From the NCBI GenBank assembly GCA_030427835.1, contig JAUICN010000006.1:148086-212085 (forward strand): a stretch of DNA of 64,000 nucleotides. Direction: 5' to 3'. The DNA is from Polyangia bacterium. Its GTDB lineage: Bacteria > Myxococcota_A > Polyangia > Polyangiales > JAUICN01. The position numbers were made by a program, and so were the translations under genes. Of this stretch, positions 29,461 to 39,319 are shown piece after piece (position 1 is the first letter of the stretch; every line of letters begins with the position of its first letter). A model generated the notes under the pieces. The model was not told the origin of the DNA and did not search any database. It worked only from the letters and a program-made list of their open reading frames with translations.

Positions 29461-30795
29461 TCGAAGGGACCAACCGAGCCAGGCAGCACCTGCGGCAGCG
29501 GTAAGAAAAAGCACCACGCCAAGTACGATCCAACCCGTGCCAATCTTGCGTTCCTGAACAGTTTCAGAAATATCACGCACGTTCAGTGGCGCAATATCCA
29601 TGGGAGGCCCCGTACGCGTATCTTCCAGCAACCCGGCAAGGTTGGCGCGGCCGCTTTCTGAGCTGTCCACGGAGGGTGCCTGGGGTAGCGAGAATCTATC
29701 GCCATCGAACCACGCGCTCGGGTCCTCGAGGGATCCGGTGAGAGTACCCACCTCTGAAATCTCTTCCACCATCAAGGGTTGAGCTCCCGCAGAGCCCTCC
29801 TTTCCATCTTCGATGGAGGTGAAATGCAGCAACTCTTCCTGGATCAGCTGGTCGATCACCGTGGGATCGCTGCTTAAGCGTGGCACTTGCTGAAGCGTGC
29901 GTTTCACCACAGTGGCCAACTCGTAGGAAGTCACCTTGAGTTGATGTTTAAAAATGTACTCCGCGAGGGCGTCGCCAAACTCTGGGGCCGATTGGTAGCG
30001 ATCCGCTGGATCCCGGGCGAGAGCCCGTTGAATCACGGCGTCCAGTTCAGGGTCCACATGGGGGTTCAGTCGCTGTAAACTTGGTACAGCAGCTCTTTGT
30101 ACGAGCTTTACGGTTTGGTAGTCGGTTTCCCCCACAAAAAGGCGGCGCCCAGCCAGCATTTCCCAAAGTACGATGCCCAGGGAAAAAATGTCAGAACGCA
30201 AGTCCACCACTTTTCCATCGGCAGCCTCCGGCGACAGGTAGCCAAATTTACCTTTGACCACACCAGGGTCGGTCTGTTCGAGCTGGGTACTCGCTTTTGC
30301 AAGGCCGAAATCAGTGAGTTTCACCTCACCTCGCTTGCTCACTAGAATATTTGGAGGGGAAATATCTCGATGAACAATCCCGAGAGACACTCCATGTTCG
30401 TCCTGAAGATCGTGGGCGTAACTGAGCCCACGGCAGGCTTCGATACAAATGTAGATGGCTTCCTTCATGGGAAAAGCCTCGCCGCGGCTCCGCAGCGTCT
30501 CTACCAGCTGCTTGAGGTTCCCCCCATCCACGAACTCCATGACGATGAAGTACGTATCGTCCGAGGCTCCGATATCAAAAACCGTGACGATGTTGGCGTG
30601 GCTAAGGCGGGCACCAAGACGCGCCTCATCCAAAAACATCGCAATAAAGTTCTCATTTTGGGCAAGGTGGGGCAGCACCCGCTTAATGGCTACGGCTTTG
30701 CGAAAACCCTGTACGCTGACCGCTTCTCCCCGGAAGACCTCTGCCATTCCTCCGGATTCCAAGCGGTCGACAACCCGATACCTGTCGTTCGACAT
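29437..30795 (-). CDS. Ser/Thr protein kinase with C-terminal TM
   Basis: YRVVDRLESGGMAEVFRG, IVHRDISPPNILVS, DFGLAKA; IGTGWIVLGVVLFLTAAAGAAWLGW. Confidence 0.93.
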   Translation of the reverse strand: MSNDRYRVVDRLESGGMAEVFRGEAVSVQGFRKAVAIKRVLPHLAQNENFIAMFLDEARLGARLSHANIVTVFDIGASDDTYFIVMEFVDGGNLKQLVETLRSRGEAFPMKEAIYICIEACRGLSYAHDLQDEHGVSLGIVHRDISPPNILVSKRGEVKLTDFGLAKASTQLEQTDPGVVKGKFGYLSPEAADGKVVDLRSDIFSLGIVLWEMLAGRRLFVGETDYQTVKLVQRAAVPSLQRLNPHVDPELDAVIQRALARDPADRYQSAPEFGDALAEYIFKHQLKVTSYELATVVKRTLQQVPRLSSDPTVIDQLIQEELLHFTSIEDGKEGSAGAQPLMVEEISEVGTLTGSLEDPSAWFDGDRFSLPQAPSVDSSESGRANLAGLLEDTRTGPPMDIAPLNVRDISETVQERKIGTGWIVLGVVLFLTAAAGAAWLGWSLRSGSFFGS

Positions 30796-30944
30796 GCTGA
30801 TTCTGCCCGCTGCAAAAGAGCAGCCTAGACAGGACCGAGTCTGGAAGTCCTTGGCCTTCCGGTCAAATGCAGCTTCAAATTCACCAATATTCCGCGCGCC
30901 CAGGCAGAATTCCGTGAAACAACCGTGGTCCGCCCGTTGAACCG

Positions 30945-31715
30945 GTGTGTCGACCAGTTGACAGGAGGCACCGTCAGGGCTTCAATTCACGCGTGTCCCC
31001 CCAATTTGTGACCGTCGCCCCGTCGGTCCTGGCCGCGAATTTCGCCGATCTCGCATCCGAAGTTCAAGCTGTACAAAATGCCGGAGCAGACTGGATCCAT
31101 GTGGATGTCATGGACGGCCACTTCGTGCCCAACATCACCATCGGTCCACCGGTGGTGAAAGCGTTGCGTGCAAGCACCACCCTACCGTTGGACGTGCATC
31201 TCATGATCGAGAGGCCGGAACGTTATCTGCTGGATTTCGCCAAAGCGGGGGCCGATACCATTACGGTTCATGCGGAGGCCTGCACCCACCTGCACCGCAC
31301 CCTACAGGAAACGCGGGCCACCGGCGCCAAGGTCGGGGTGGCCCTCAATCCCCACACCCCCGTAGATGCCTTATTGCATGTGCTCCATTTGGTGGATTTG
31401 GTGCTGCTCATGACTGTGAACCCTGGTTTTGGAGGGCAGAGTTTCTTGCCAGAGGTTCTTCCAAAAATAGGCAAAGTTCGCGAAAGGGTCGATGCCCTCG
31501 GTCGCGACATTCGAATCGAAGTGGACGGGGGCATCACTAAGAACACCGCCGCCGACGTGGCCGGGGCGGGTGCGGACACGCTGGTCGCCGGCAGCGCGGT
31601 ATTCGGCGCCCCGGACTATGCCCAGGCGATCAAGGGCATTCGGCAGGCGGCAGAGGCACAGTTGAACATGGGTGTTGGGGAATACCGAGCCACCACCGAA
31701 AAGGAAGTACCGTGA
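30945..31715 (+). CDS. rpe: Ribulose-phosphate 3-epimerase
   Basis: VAPSVLAANFADL, WIHVDVMDGHFVPNITIGP, MTVNPGFGGQSF, EVDGGI. A GTG at 30993 is an alternative start. Confidence 0.95.
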   Translation: MCRPVDRRHRQGFNSRVSPQFVTVAPSVLAANFADLASEVQAVQNAGADWIHVDVMDGHFVPNITIGPPVVKALRASTTLPLDVHLMIERPERYLLDFAKAGADTITVHAEACTHLHRTLQETRATGAKVGVALNPHTPVDALLHVLHLVDLVLLMTVNPGFGGQSFLPEVLPKIGKVRERVDALGRDIRIEVDGGITKNTAADVAGAGADTLVAGSAVFGAPDYAQAIKGIRQAAEAQLNMGVGEYRATTEKEVP

Positions 31716-33094
31716 CCGAGCAAGCAGCCCTTACCACCGTTTTCGAAGACAAAAGGCCCAGTCGTCGTGTGCTTAAACGCAGCAAACTTGTGGTTGTGGA
31801 CGGGCCCGACGCCGGCTCCGAGTGCGTAATCGAGAAAGAACGGATCACGATTGGGCGAAGCGTCATCTGTGATCTGGTTCTTGAGGACAAGGCCGTGAGC
31901 GGCACTCACGTGGAAATCGTGGCTACCGAAAAGGGCATGTTGCTTCGGGATCTGGATTCCACCAATGGATGCTACCTCGGATCAAGCCGCATCAAGGAAG
32001 TGTGGATGATGCCTGGAACCAACATTCGTGTGGGCCAAAGCGTGCTCCGGTTTGAGCTTGCAACAGGCAACGTGGAGTTTGACCTAAGTAAGGAAGATAG
32101 GTTCGACAAACTCATCGGCCGAAGCGTGCGCATGCGCGAAATTTTTGCGGCCTTGCAGAAGATCGCAACCACCGATCTTACCGTGTTGATTCGAGGAGAA
32201 ACCGGTACAGGCAAGGAGCTGGTGGCCCGGGCACTGCACATGCATTCCAAACGCTCCAGCCATCCACTTGTGGTGCAGGACTGCAGTGCCATTCCCAAGG
32301 ACCTCGTGGAAAGCACGCTGTTTGGCCATGAGAAGGGGGCCTTTACGGGTGCCAACGATCGTTTTCGTGGTTCTTTTGAGCAGGCGGATGGCGGCACCAT
32401 ATTTCTTGATGAGATCGGTGAACTGGATCTCGCGCTCCAGCCCAAGTTGTTGCGGGTGCTCGAAAATAGGGAAATCAAGCGCGTGGGTGGAGATCGAACC
32501 GTCTCCGTAAACGTGCGAGTGGTGGCCGCCACAAACCGCGATCTTCGGCAGATGGTGAATGATGGCACCTTCCGAGAGGATCTCTACTATCGCCTGAGTG
32601 TGGCCCAGGTGGAGTTGCCAGCCCTGCGAGAGCGCCCGGAAGATGTGGAGCTTCTCGTACAAAACTTCCTTGAAGATTTTTGCCGAAGGAACCCCACCGA
32701 ACGCTCTGAAAACCAGTTCTCCATTGCCCCGGACGCCATGGACAGGCTCAAGTCCTATCCCTGGCCCGGCAACGTACGGGAACTCAAAAATACGATTGAA
32801 CGGGCAGCATCCCTTGCGGATCATACGGAACTCACCGTCCGGGACCTGATGCCGGCTTCCCAGAAAACACCCGCGGTATCCATGCCCGGTGGAACTTCCG
32901 CCGAACAGTTTGTGGAAGAAAACGTTCCCTTCAAGGAAGCAAAACAACGCATCGTGGATAGTTTTGAGGCGTCCTACCTAAAAGCACTTGTGGACAAGCA
33001 CGCGGGCAACATTACCCGCAGCGCCCAGGCCGCAGGGCTCACGCGTTACCACCTGCGAGAACTGACAAAGCGCTACAGCGTCCGCGGCGACTAG
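31712..33094 (+). CDS. FHA-domain sigma54-dependent transcriptional activator
   Basis: N-terminal FHA (TIGRSVICDLVLEDKAVSGTHVEIV...DSTNGCYL); AAA+ GETGTGKE, GAFTGA, Fis-type HTH; no receiver domain. GTGA overlap with rpe. Confidence 0.95.
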   Translation: MTEQAALTTVFEDKRPSRRVLKRSKLVVVDGPDAGSECVIEKERITIGRSVICDLVLEDKAVSGTHVEIVATEKGMLLRDLDSTNGCYLGSSRIKEVWMMPGTNIRVGQSVLRFELATGNVEFDLSKEDRFDKLIGRSVRMREIFAALQKIATTDLTVLIRGETGTGKELVARALHMHSKRSSHPLVVQDCSAIPKDLVESTLFGHEKGAFTGANDRFRGSFEQADGGTIFLDEIGELDLALQPKLLRVLENREIKRVGGDRTVSVNVRVVAATNRDLRQMVNDGTFREDLYYRLSVAQVELPALRERPEDVELLVQNFLEDFCRRNPTERSENQFSIAPDAMDRLKSYPWPGNVRELKNTIERAASLADHTELTVRDLMPASQKTPAVSMPGGTSAEQFVEENVPFKEAKQRIVDSFEASYLKALVDKHAGNITRSAQAAGLTRYHLRELTKRYSVRGD

Positions 33095-33393
33095 GCCGCT
33101 TTGGGATCTTCTTGCTCGGATAGTCGATTGCGCGAATTGAACCGGTAGAGCCCAAGGCCCGTACCAATACCCAGTAGGCCCGCGATCACGGCACCGATGG
33201 ATGGGGTCCACGGTAGCGCCTCCCATGAAATCAGAATCGTGAGTGCCACGCCCACAGCACCAAATGTACCCATACCACTGGCAACCCCGATACCCGTGGC
33301 ACCCAAAAACCCATCTGACGACGGGGGTGCCAGCACTAGCCCTGTGGCAAGCCCTGCGATCCCAATCACCATGGATGCCAGGTAGAACTCCAT
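33091..33393 (-). CDS. Small multi-TM membrane protein
   Basis: 100-aa hydrophobic ORF between flanking CDSs. Confidence 0.5.
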   Translation of the reverse strand: MEFYLASMVIGIAGLATGLVLAPPSSDGFLGATGIGVASGMGTFGAVGVALTILISWEALPWTPSIGAVIAGLLGIGTGLGLYRFNSRNRLSEQEDPKAA

Positions 33394-33398
33394 AAGCT

Positions 33399-34742
33399 CT
33401 ATGGAGCCGGCTGAGCAAACCCGTGGCTGCTCACTGGTGAAAGTTTGGGATCCTGCTTCATGGAATCACGGAGCTGTGCCAATGCGGCATGGGCCGCTTG
33501 AAGAGTAACGTCACCCAGGCGATGGATCCGGTGAGCCACTTTCTCCACTTCGTTTCCACCTGCCCCTGCGGCCACGGCGACTGACCGGGCATGCAGCGCC
33601 ATGTGGCCACGTTGAATACCGTCGGACGCCAACGCGCGAAGGGCCGCCAAGTTGGATGCCATTCCAACAGACGCAACCAGCATGGCAAGTGCGCTGGCCG
33701 ATTCCACACCGGTCATTTTCAGTCCAAGCTTCACACCTTCATGGACCCGAGTGGGGCCACCCACAATTCCAAGGGCCAGCGGAAGTTCCAAGTCTCCCAC
33801 GAGGTTACCGTCTTCGTCCTTGCTCCAGGTGCACAGCGGTGAGTACGATCCATTGCGTGCGGCGTAGGCATGGGCCCCCGCTTCCACAGCACGCCAGTCG
33901 TTTCCCGTAGCAATGACCACTGCGTCCACACCATTCATGATTCCCTTGTTGTGTGTGGCAGCCCGATAAGGGTCCTTTTCTGCAAATCGAGAGGCAAGCA
34001 CAATCCCGTCGCGAACCCGCTCCCCCGTGAAGCTACCAAGCCCAAGAGATATCGCCGGGATCCTGGCCCGAACACGAACCTTCCTTCGATCTGCCAGGTT
34101 CGAAAGAATCCGCAGGCCCACAGAGCCGCCGCCTGAGTTGTTCGCGATGGTTTGAATAATCGGGGCTGCCGCCTCTGCCACAGTATTGACAAGGTTGGCA
34201 CCCATGGCGTCCTGGCAGTCCACGATGAAGTGCACGACCACAAACCCATCGCCGAGATCCCTAACCTCCAGATCCACCACGCCACCGCCACGGGCCACAA
34301 GCCCTGGAACGGCTTTGTCACCCAACACCATCAACGCCTCACGGGCCTCTTCAATCGCGTGAATCGTCTGTGCGCTGTGGTCCACATCATGCAGTTCCAC
34401 CTGGGCAATCATGTGCGGTGGATCGGCTTGCGCACAGAACCCACCGCCCGCTCGAATCATCTTGGCGGCATTGGAAACCGCCGCCACCACGGAAGGTTCC
34501 TCGACTGTCATCGGAGCAAGAAAGTCCTCACCGTTGATGCAAACATTCAACCCAAGGCAAAAGGGAAGGGAAAACGTTCCGATCACGTTTTCCACAGTCT
34601 TGTCTGCTCGTTCCACTTCCAGGCCGCCACTATCCAATACAGAAGAGAGGGCCGCTTCGCTAAGTCCCAACAGCTCGGCCGCCCGTTTGCGACGTTCGGA
34701 AACGGAGAGCTTATAAAAACCTGGGATACGTGATTCGGTCAT
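33399..34742 (-). CDS. mvaA: Class II hydroxymethylglutaryl-CoA reductase
   Basis: IPGFYKLSVSERRKRAAELLGLSE; ENVIGTFSLPFCLGLNVCINGEDFLAPMTVEEPSVVAAVSNAAKMIRAGGGF; DAMGANLVNTVAE. Confidence 0.95.
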   Translation of the reverse strand: MTESRIPGFYKLSVSERRKRAAELLGLSEAALSSVLDSGGLEVERADKTVENVIGTFSLPFCLGLNVCINGEDFLAPMTVEEPSVVAAVSNAAKMIRAGGGFCAQADPPHMIAQVELHDVDHSAQTIHAIEEAREALMVLGDKAVPGLVARGGGVVDLEVRDLGDGFVVVHFIVDCQDAMGANLVNTVAEAAAPIIQTIANNSGGGSVGLRILSNLADRRKVRVRARIPAISLGLGSFTGERVRDGIVLASRFAEKDPYRAATHNKGIMNGVDAVVIATGNDWRAVEAGAHAYAARNGSYSPLCTWSKDEDGNLVGDLELPLALGIVGGPTRVHEGVKLGLKMTGVESASALAMLVASVGMASNLAALRALASDGIQRGHMALHARSVAVAAGAGGNEVEKVAHRIHRLGDVTLQAAHAALAQLRDSMKQDPKLSPVSSHGFAQPAP

Positions 34743-35833
34743 GATGCTGTCCTGTAAAGAGTGCGGTCGTTCGTATCCGTGCGTGCGGGCTCCTGCCGGA
34801 TACCTTCTACGCCAATCGCCAGGTCCAGTGTTTGCAGGCCCGGTTCCGCCTCCACAAGGCCGTCGAAGTATTCAGCGGATTCCAGGTCCGGAAACGCAGC
34901 AAAGGCCACGTCGCCGCCGCCCGCACCGGACGGTTTACTTCCACCGCCACAACGCCGCGCCAATTGGGAAGTTCTGGCAAGGCCTGCTTCCACAATGGGA
35001 ACCCTTGCGGCGTTTCCAAGTGCTTCCATGGCATCTTGGTGATGCCGGATCCCCTCGATGAGTTCCGTCGTACCGGTTTCCGTAAGCCCAGACATCATCT
35101 GTTCTGCAGCCTGTCGAATATCGGAAAAGCATTGTCGGTGTAGCTCCCCATCTCGATGTTCAAGCGCTTCCACGCTCCCCACAAAATCCTCGGTTTTTGC
35201 GGGTTTGCCCACCCACACCACCCGAACATGTTCTAGACTTGTGGAGTTCAATCGTCGAAATGAGGGTCGAGTATCGGCCTGTTCGGCCATGCTGTATTCA
35301 AGAACACCGCCGAGGCAGCTCGCAGCCACGTCCGCCCCACTGCCTCTAGGTGCCACCGCGCGATGCCCGGCCAGGGCGTAGTCAAAAAGCGACTCCCGGA
35401 CAGAATCGTCGATGGGCGTACCCATGCGCTGCTGCCAAATCAGTCCCGCCGTGCAGGCGGCTTTCGCGGCCGAAGAGCCAAGCCCAAGCTTCACCCCCCT
35501 AAAGCGAAGGGCCCGATCGTTGAGCGCAAGGCTCCCTTCACAATGTCCCAAATTCTGTTCCACCAGTTCACGGGTTAGCAATACTTCGGGGGATCGTCCG
35601 TCATTTTCCAGGGATCCGTGCTCCAGCCGAGGTCGGCTGTCGAAAACGGGGCCCAAGCCGTCACCTGGCTCCTGTAGCTCGAGTGTTCCAAAAACCCGTG
35701 CACCCACGGCCGCAACCAACGCCACCCCCCCCCGGGTGATCGCGTATTCGCCGGCGAGCATCATTTTGCCTGGTGCGGAAATGGGGTTTCCCGTACTCGC
35801 CATACCTGTACTCGCCATACCGGTCCTAGTCAT
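34739..35833 (-). CDS. GHMP kinase, probable phosphomevalonate kinase
   Basis: SAPGKMMLAGEYAITRGGVAL; LGLGSSAA; RGSGADVAAS; KPSGAGGGDVAFA. Start trimmed to ATG 35833; the stop TGA 34741-34739 overlaps the mvaA ATG. Confidence 0.85.
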   Translation of the reverse strand: MTRTGMASTGMASTGNPISAPGKMMLAGEYAITRGGVALVAAVGARVFGTLELQEPGDGLGPVFDSRPRLEHGSLENDGRSPEVLLTRELVEQNLGHCEGSLALNDRALRFRGVKLGLGSSAAKAACTAGLIWQQRMGTPIDDSVRESLFDYALAGHRAVAPRGSGADVAASCLGGVLEYSMAEQADTRPSFRRLNSTSLEHVRVVWVGKPAKTEDFVGSVEALEHRDGELHRQCFSDIRQAAEQMMSGLTETGTTELIEGIRHHQDAMEALGNAARVPIVEAGLARTSQLARRCGGGSKPSGAGGGDVAFAAFPDLESAEYFDGLVEAEPGLQTLDLAIGVEGIRQEPARTDTNDRTLYRTAS

Positions 35834-36830
35834 GGAACGGCGCGATCCTTTGCACCGCCATGTCCGGGCCAGGCCCAGCCACAAGTGTGGATTCCACCCC
35901 AGGTACCCGGGCCAGAACGCGCTGTATCGTTTTGGCATCCCTGCGCAGGCACAGCGCCTTGACGTGGGGGCCCGCATCCATCGTGGCGTAGACGCCAACT
36001 CCACGTACATCCCGTAGGTCGCGAATCTTGGAAAGCACATCCAAGGTGGTGCCATTCCAGTAACTAAACCAGGGCTCGGAGGTCAGCGTGCACGCGTGAA
36101 ATGCCATGGTGCTTTGTTCCATGGCTTCACCCACCACCGCCAAATCACGGTTTCGGATGCCACTGCGGATGGCCCGTGTCCACCTCCCCGCAGAATTCAC
36201 CCACGGAGCGTAGTAGGGCGATGTCTTGCGAGAACGTTCCATCCCCTCTGTGGATCCCACCTTCTTTCGGGCTTGGGTCGTCTTTGCGACCACAAGGCAC
36301 ACGTCCCAGAAACCGGGCCCATGAAGTGGTTTGGCGCACAGAGCGTCATCGCCGGGTTGTCCCGCATTGAGTTGAACAAAACCCCCGTACACGGACCGGG
36401 CAGCAGAGGCGCTCGACCAACGGGCAAGCCGGCTGATCTGCCTGGGGCGAATCGTTCCCCCCGCCGCACACACAGACGCTGCCGCCAGGGCCGCAAAGCC
36501 GGAAGCGCTAGAAGCCAGGCCCGCAGCGGTAGGAACATGGTTGGTGCTTTCCACAACGGCAAAGAGTTCCAGGCGGTGGTCTTTCCGTACCCGATTCAGA
36601 ACACGTACCATTCGATCGCGTTCTTTTCCTCGGGCAGCTTTCCCATCCAAACGCACCACATCGGACCGCAACCCCTGTACAAACTGCACCCGCGTTTCCG
36701 TGAACAGGGAATCCAACGTAAGCGAGATACTCGGGACAGCGGGAAGGTTCAGGAGAAGATCAGATTTCCCCCAATACTTCGCAAGGGCAATATTCGTGTG
36801 AGCCTTTGCCTGGCCTGCAAAACCAGTCAC
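35826..36830 (-). CDS. mvaD: Diphosphomevalonate decarboxylase
   Basis: AKAHTNIALAKYWGKSDLLLNLPAVPSISLTLD; NHVPTAAGLASSASGFAALA. GTG 36830-36828 overlaps the mevalonate kinase stop TGA (GTGA); the ORF-track extension to 37304 is antisense-like filler. Confidence 0.92.
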   Translation of the reverse strand: MTGFAGQAKAHTNIALAKYWGKSDLLLNLPAVPSISLTLDSLFTETRVQFVQGLRSDVVRLDGKAARGKERDRMVRVLNRVRKDHRLELFAVVESTNHVPTAAGLASSASGFAALAAASVCAAGGTIRPRQISRLARWSSASAARSVYGGFVQLNAGQPGDDALCAKPLHGPGFWDVCLVVAKTTQARKKVGSTEGMERSRKTSPYYAPWVNSAGRWTRAIRSGIRNRDLAVVGEAMEQSTMAFHACTLTSEPWFSYWNGTTLDVLSKIRDLRDVRGVGVYATMDAGPHVKALCLRRDAKTIQRVLARVPGVESTLVAGPGPDMAVQRIAPFHD

Positions 36831-37798
36831 TGGGTGCCACCCCGTGGTGTAGGAATTCGGCTCACAAACGAATGGCTGGAAATCCCCTGAAGTTTCTCGC
36901 AGAGCTGATTCGCATGCTCCGCATCCTTTGCCAACGCAATGACACACCCGCCTCCCCCAGAGCCAGTAAGCTTGGATCCCAGCGCTCCCGCTTCCCGGGA
37001 TGCACGGCGGAGGGTCTCCAGTTCGGGTGTGGACAGCATCATGGCACTCAACAGCATATGGTTCATGTCCATCAACTGGCCAAATGCCTTCTGATCTCCA
37101 TCCGCCAACGCAAGGCGCCCATTGCGAACGATGGCGCCAATGGCCTCTACGTTGTTCCGAGTCTGCTCGGGTCGGTCCTTCATTTGTTGAGCCACCAAAC
37201 CTACCATTTCCTGTGTGGAAGCGCCGCTTCCAGAATTGGCCACCACAAAGTGCCAGGTGCCCTCGCATCGGGAGGCTTGCATGCCGTTGTCCCTTGAAAA
37301 CCAACCGAGGGCTCCCTTTGCGGCGATGCTACTGTCCAGGCCGGAAGGGTTTCCGTGAAACACGTTTTCCCACGTGAGTGACATTTCTATTTCTTCATCC
37401 TGGGAAAAGTGCTGGCCGTAGAGCGATGCCACTGCCCGTAGAATAGCAATGGCCATACTGGCGGAGCTGCCAAGCCCAGCGCCCACCGGGGTTTCCACGG
37501 TCGCGGTGACGTGGCACTTCGTGCTTCGGGAGGAAAACTCACCCAGCAGTCGGTCGAACGCTAGGGCAAGTTGAGAATACTCTGGGGTCTGGCCCTTCAA
37601 AAGAACCGGCAGAGCGATGGTGACGTCGTCCACCCCCCCGGGGAAACGTATTTCCAACACGTCCGTGTCCTGTGGAGTAGCGATCGCTCGTGTGCCGATC
37701 CCCAGTGCGGCAGCCAAAGCAGGTTGCCCGTACACCACGGCATGTTCACCCAGAAGAATGATTTTCCCGCATGCGCGACCGGTGCCTTCCCGTTCCAA
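36827..37798 (-). CDS. mvk: Mevalonate kinase
   Basis: ACGKIILLGEHAVVYGQPALAAAL; PVGAGLGSSASMAIAI; KLTGSGGGGCVIAL. Confidence 0.93.
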   Translation of the reverse strand: MEREGTGRACGKIILLGEHAVVYGQPALAAALGIGTRAIATPQDTDVLEIRFPGGVDDVTIALPVLLKGQTPEYSQLALAFDRLLGEFSSRSTKCHVTATVETPVGAGLGSSASMAIAILRAVASLYGQHFSQDEEIEMSLTWENVFHGNPSGLDSSIAAKGALGWFSRDNGMQASRCEGTWHFVVANSGSGASTQEMVGLVAQQMKDRPEQTRNNVEAIGAIVRNGRLALADGDQKAFGQLMDMNHMLLSAMMLSTPELETLRRASREAGALGSKLTGSGGGGCVIALAKDAEHANQLCEKLQGISSHSFVSRIPTPRGGTQ

Positions 37799-37927
37799 AA
37801 CCCTGGATGGATATCACATCGATTCCCTTCGATCGAGTTGTGTCCCGTGGGCCACAGAGCGAGTTTACACGGACACAAACAGCAGTGGTTTTACGGAAAC
37901 AGAACCAATTTCCAACCGCGAAACCCC

Positions 37928-39319
37928 ATGGCACAGACCCTGCTTCTATCCCCATCGATGAATACTCCAACGGCCAGCAATCCAGAACCCAGCACGCCAC
38001 CCAACTACACCCTTCGTGGATTGATGGTGGCAGGACTGGTACTGCTATTGCTCATTCCCTCAGCGTTTATTGCGGAACTGGTATCGGAACGACAGGGGCG
38101 ACACGAACAGGCCATTCAAGAAGTAGCCGCTTCCTGGGGGCAACTTCAATCCATCGCAGGGCCCCTATTGGTCGTTCCTTACACTGCCTACGTCACGACT
38201 GAATCCGTCAAAAACGGATATCCCGTATCTGAAAAAAGAGCACACCAAAGGCACATGGTGTTTTTGCCTGAGACCCTCGACGTTTCAGGAAATATTTCCA
38301 CAAAGGTCCTCCACCGAAGCATCTACGAGGTTCCGGTCTACGAAGGTGAGTTTCAACTCCGGGGGAGGTTCCGGGCGATTCAGGCCCAAGAGTTCCCCGT
38401 GCCCCTCGATCAAGTTGACCTGGCCTCTGCGAGCTTGTTGCTGGAAATCAGGGATCTCCGGGGGATGCAGTCGTCACCCCGGGCCACCTGGAACCAACGC
38501 TCAATGGAGTTTAGGTCTGGAATACTACCCGTGAACATTCGAGGCATTCAAGCACCCGTGTCTGTCCACCTCGGAAAGAGTGGTGACTATCTCGTGGAGC
38601 TTGATATCCGGGGATCGAGAGGTTTCCGCATCAAACCCCTGGGAAGAAATGTGGACGTGAAGATCGATGGGAACTGGCCTCACCCAAGCTTCGTGGGCGG
38701 CTTTTTGCCCACTTCTCGCAACATCACAGACGAAGATTTCGCTGCCACGTGGCAGGTGTCACACATCAATCAGGAGATTCCTGAAAAATGGACCTCCACT
38801 CTCGTTGCGAGTCGAGAACAACAGAACGATCTTGCCCAGCCCCTGAACGCGGCTGAGGATCTTGGTGCGGATCTGGTAACTCCGGTGGATAACTACGATG
38901 TGACAGAGCGCTCCGTGAAATACGCCATACTTGTTCTAGGCCTTACCTTTTTTGCCCTGTTCTTTGTGGAAGTCCTGAAAAAGCTGCGAGTGCACCCCAT
39001 TCAATACATTCTTATCGGTCTTGCCCTATGCGTGTTTTACACCCTACTGCTTTCGATTTCAGAGCACCTTGGTTTCAACATGGCCTATGGGCTTGCGGCA
39101 GGCGCCACCACCCTGCTTGTGGGTATGTACGTCCGTTCTGTGCTTGGAACCTGGGGCATGGCAGGCCTCTTTTTTAGTGTGTTGGGCGCTCTCTACACCT
39201 GCCTGTTCGTACTCCTCCAACTGGAAAGTCACGCCCTCCTGATGGGAAGTGTGGGTCTCTTTGTGGTACTCGCCCTGGTCATGTACCTCACGCGGCGCAT
39301 GGATTGGGCACAAAGCTAG
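37928..39319 (+). CDS. creD: CreD-family inner membrane protein
   Basis: LMVAGLVLLLLIPSAFIAELVSERQGRHEQAIQEVAASWGQLQSIAGPLLVVPY; VDNYDVTERSVKYAILVLGLTFFALFFVEVLKKLRVHPIQYILIGLALCVFYTLLLSISEHLGFNMAY. ATG 37928 (or 37958) preferred over 37571. Confidence 0.9.
   Translation: MAQTLLLSPSMNTPTASNPEPSTPPNYTLRGLMVAGLVLLLLIPSAFIAELVSERQGRHEQAIQEVAASWGQLQSIAGPLLVVPYTAYVTTESVKNGYPVSEKRAHQRHMVFLPETLDVSGNISTKVLHRSIYEVPVYEGEFQLRGRFRAIQAQEFPVPLDQVDLASASLLLEIRDLRGMQSSPRATWNQRSMEFRSGILPVNIRGIQAPVSVHLGKSGDYLVELDIRGSRGFRIKPLGRNVDVKIDGNWPHPSFVGGFLPTSRNITDEDFAATWQVSHINQEIPEKWTSTLVASREQQNDLAQPLNAAEDLGADLVTPVDNYDVTERSVKYAILVLGLTFFALFFVEVLKKLRVHPIQYILIGLALCVFYTLLLSISEHLGFNMAYGLAAGATTLLVGMYVRSVLGTWGMAGLFFSVLGALYTCLFVLLQLESHALLMGSVGLFVVLALVMYLTRRMDWAQS

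Noticed and set aside
30811-30831. Small gctgc-gcagc hairpin upstream of the STK at 29437..30795
   Set aside because: Short stem, no T-run, ordinary composition.
36831-37304. N-terminal extension of the diphosphomevalonate decarboxylase ORF
   Set aside because: Overlaps mevalonate kinase out of frame; the GTG at 36830 overlapping the upstream TGA and the family N-terminus fit better.
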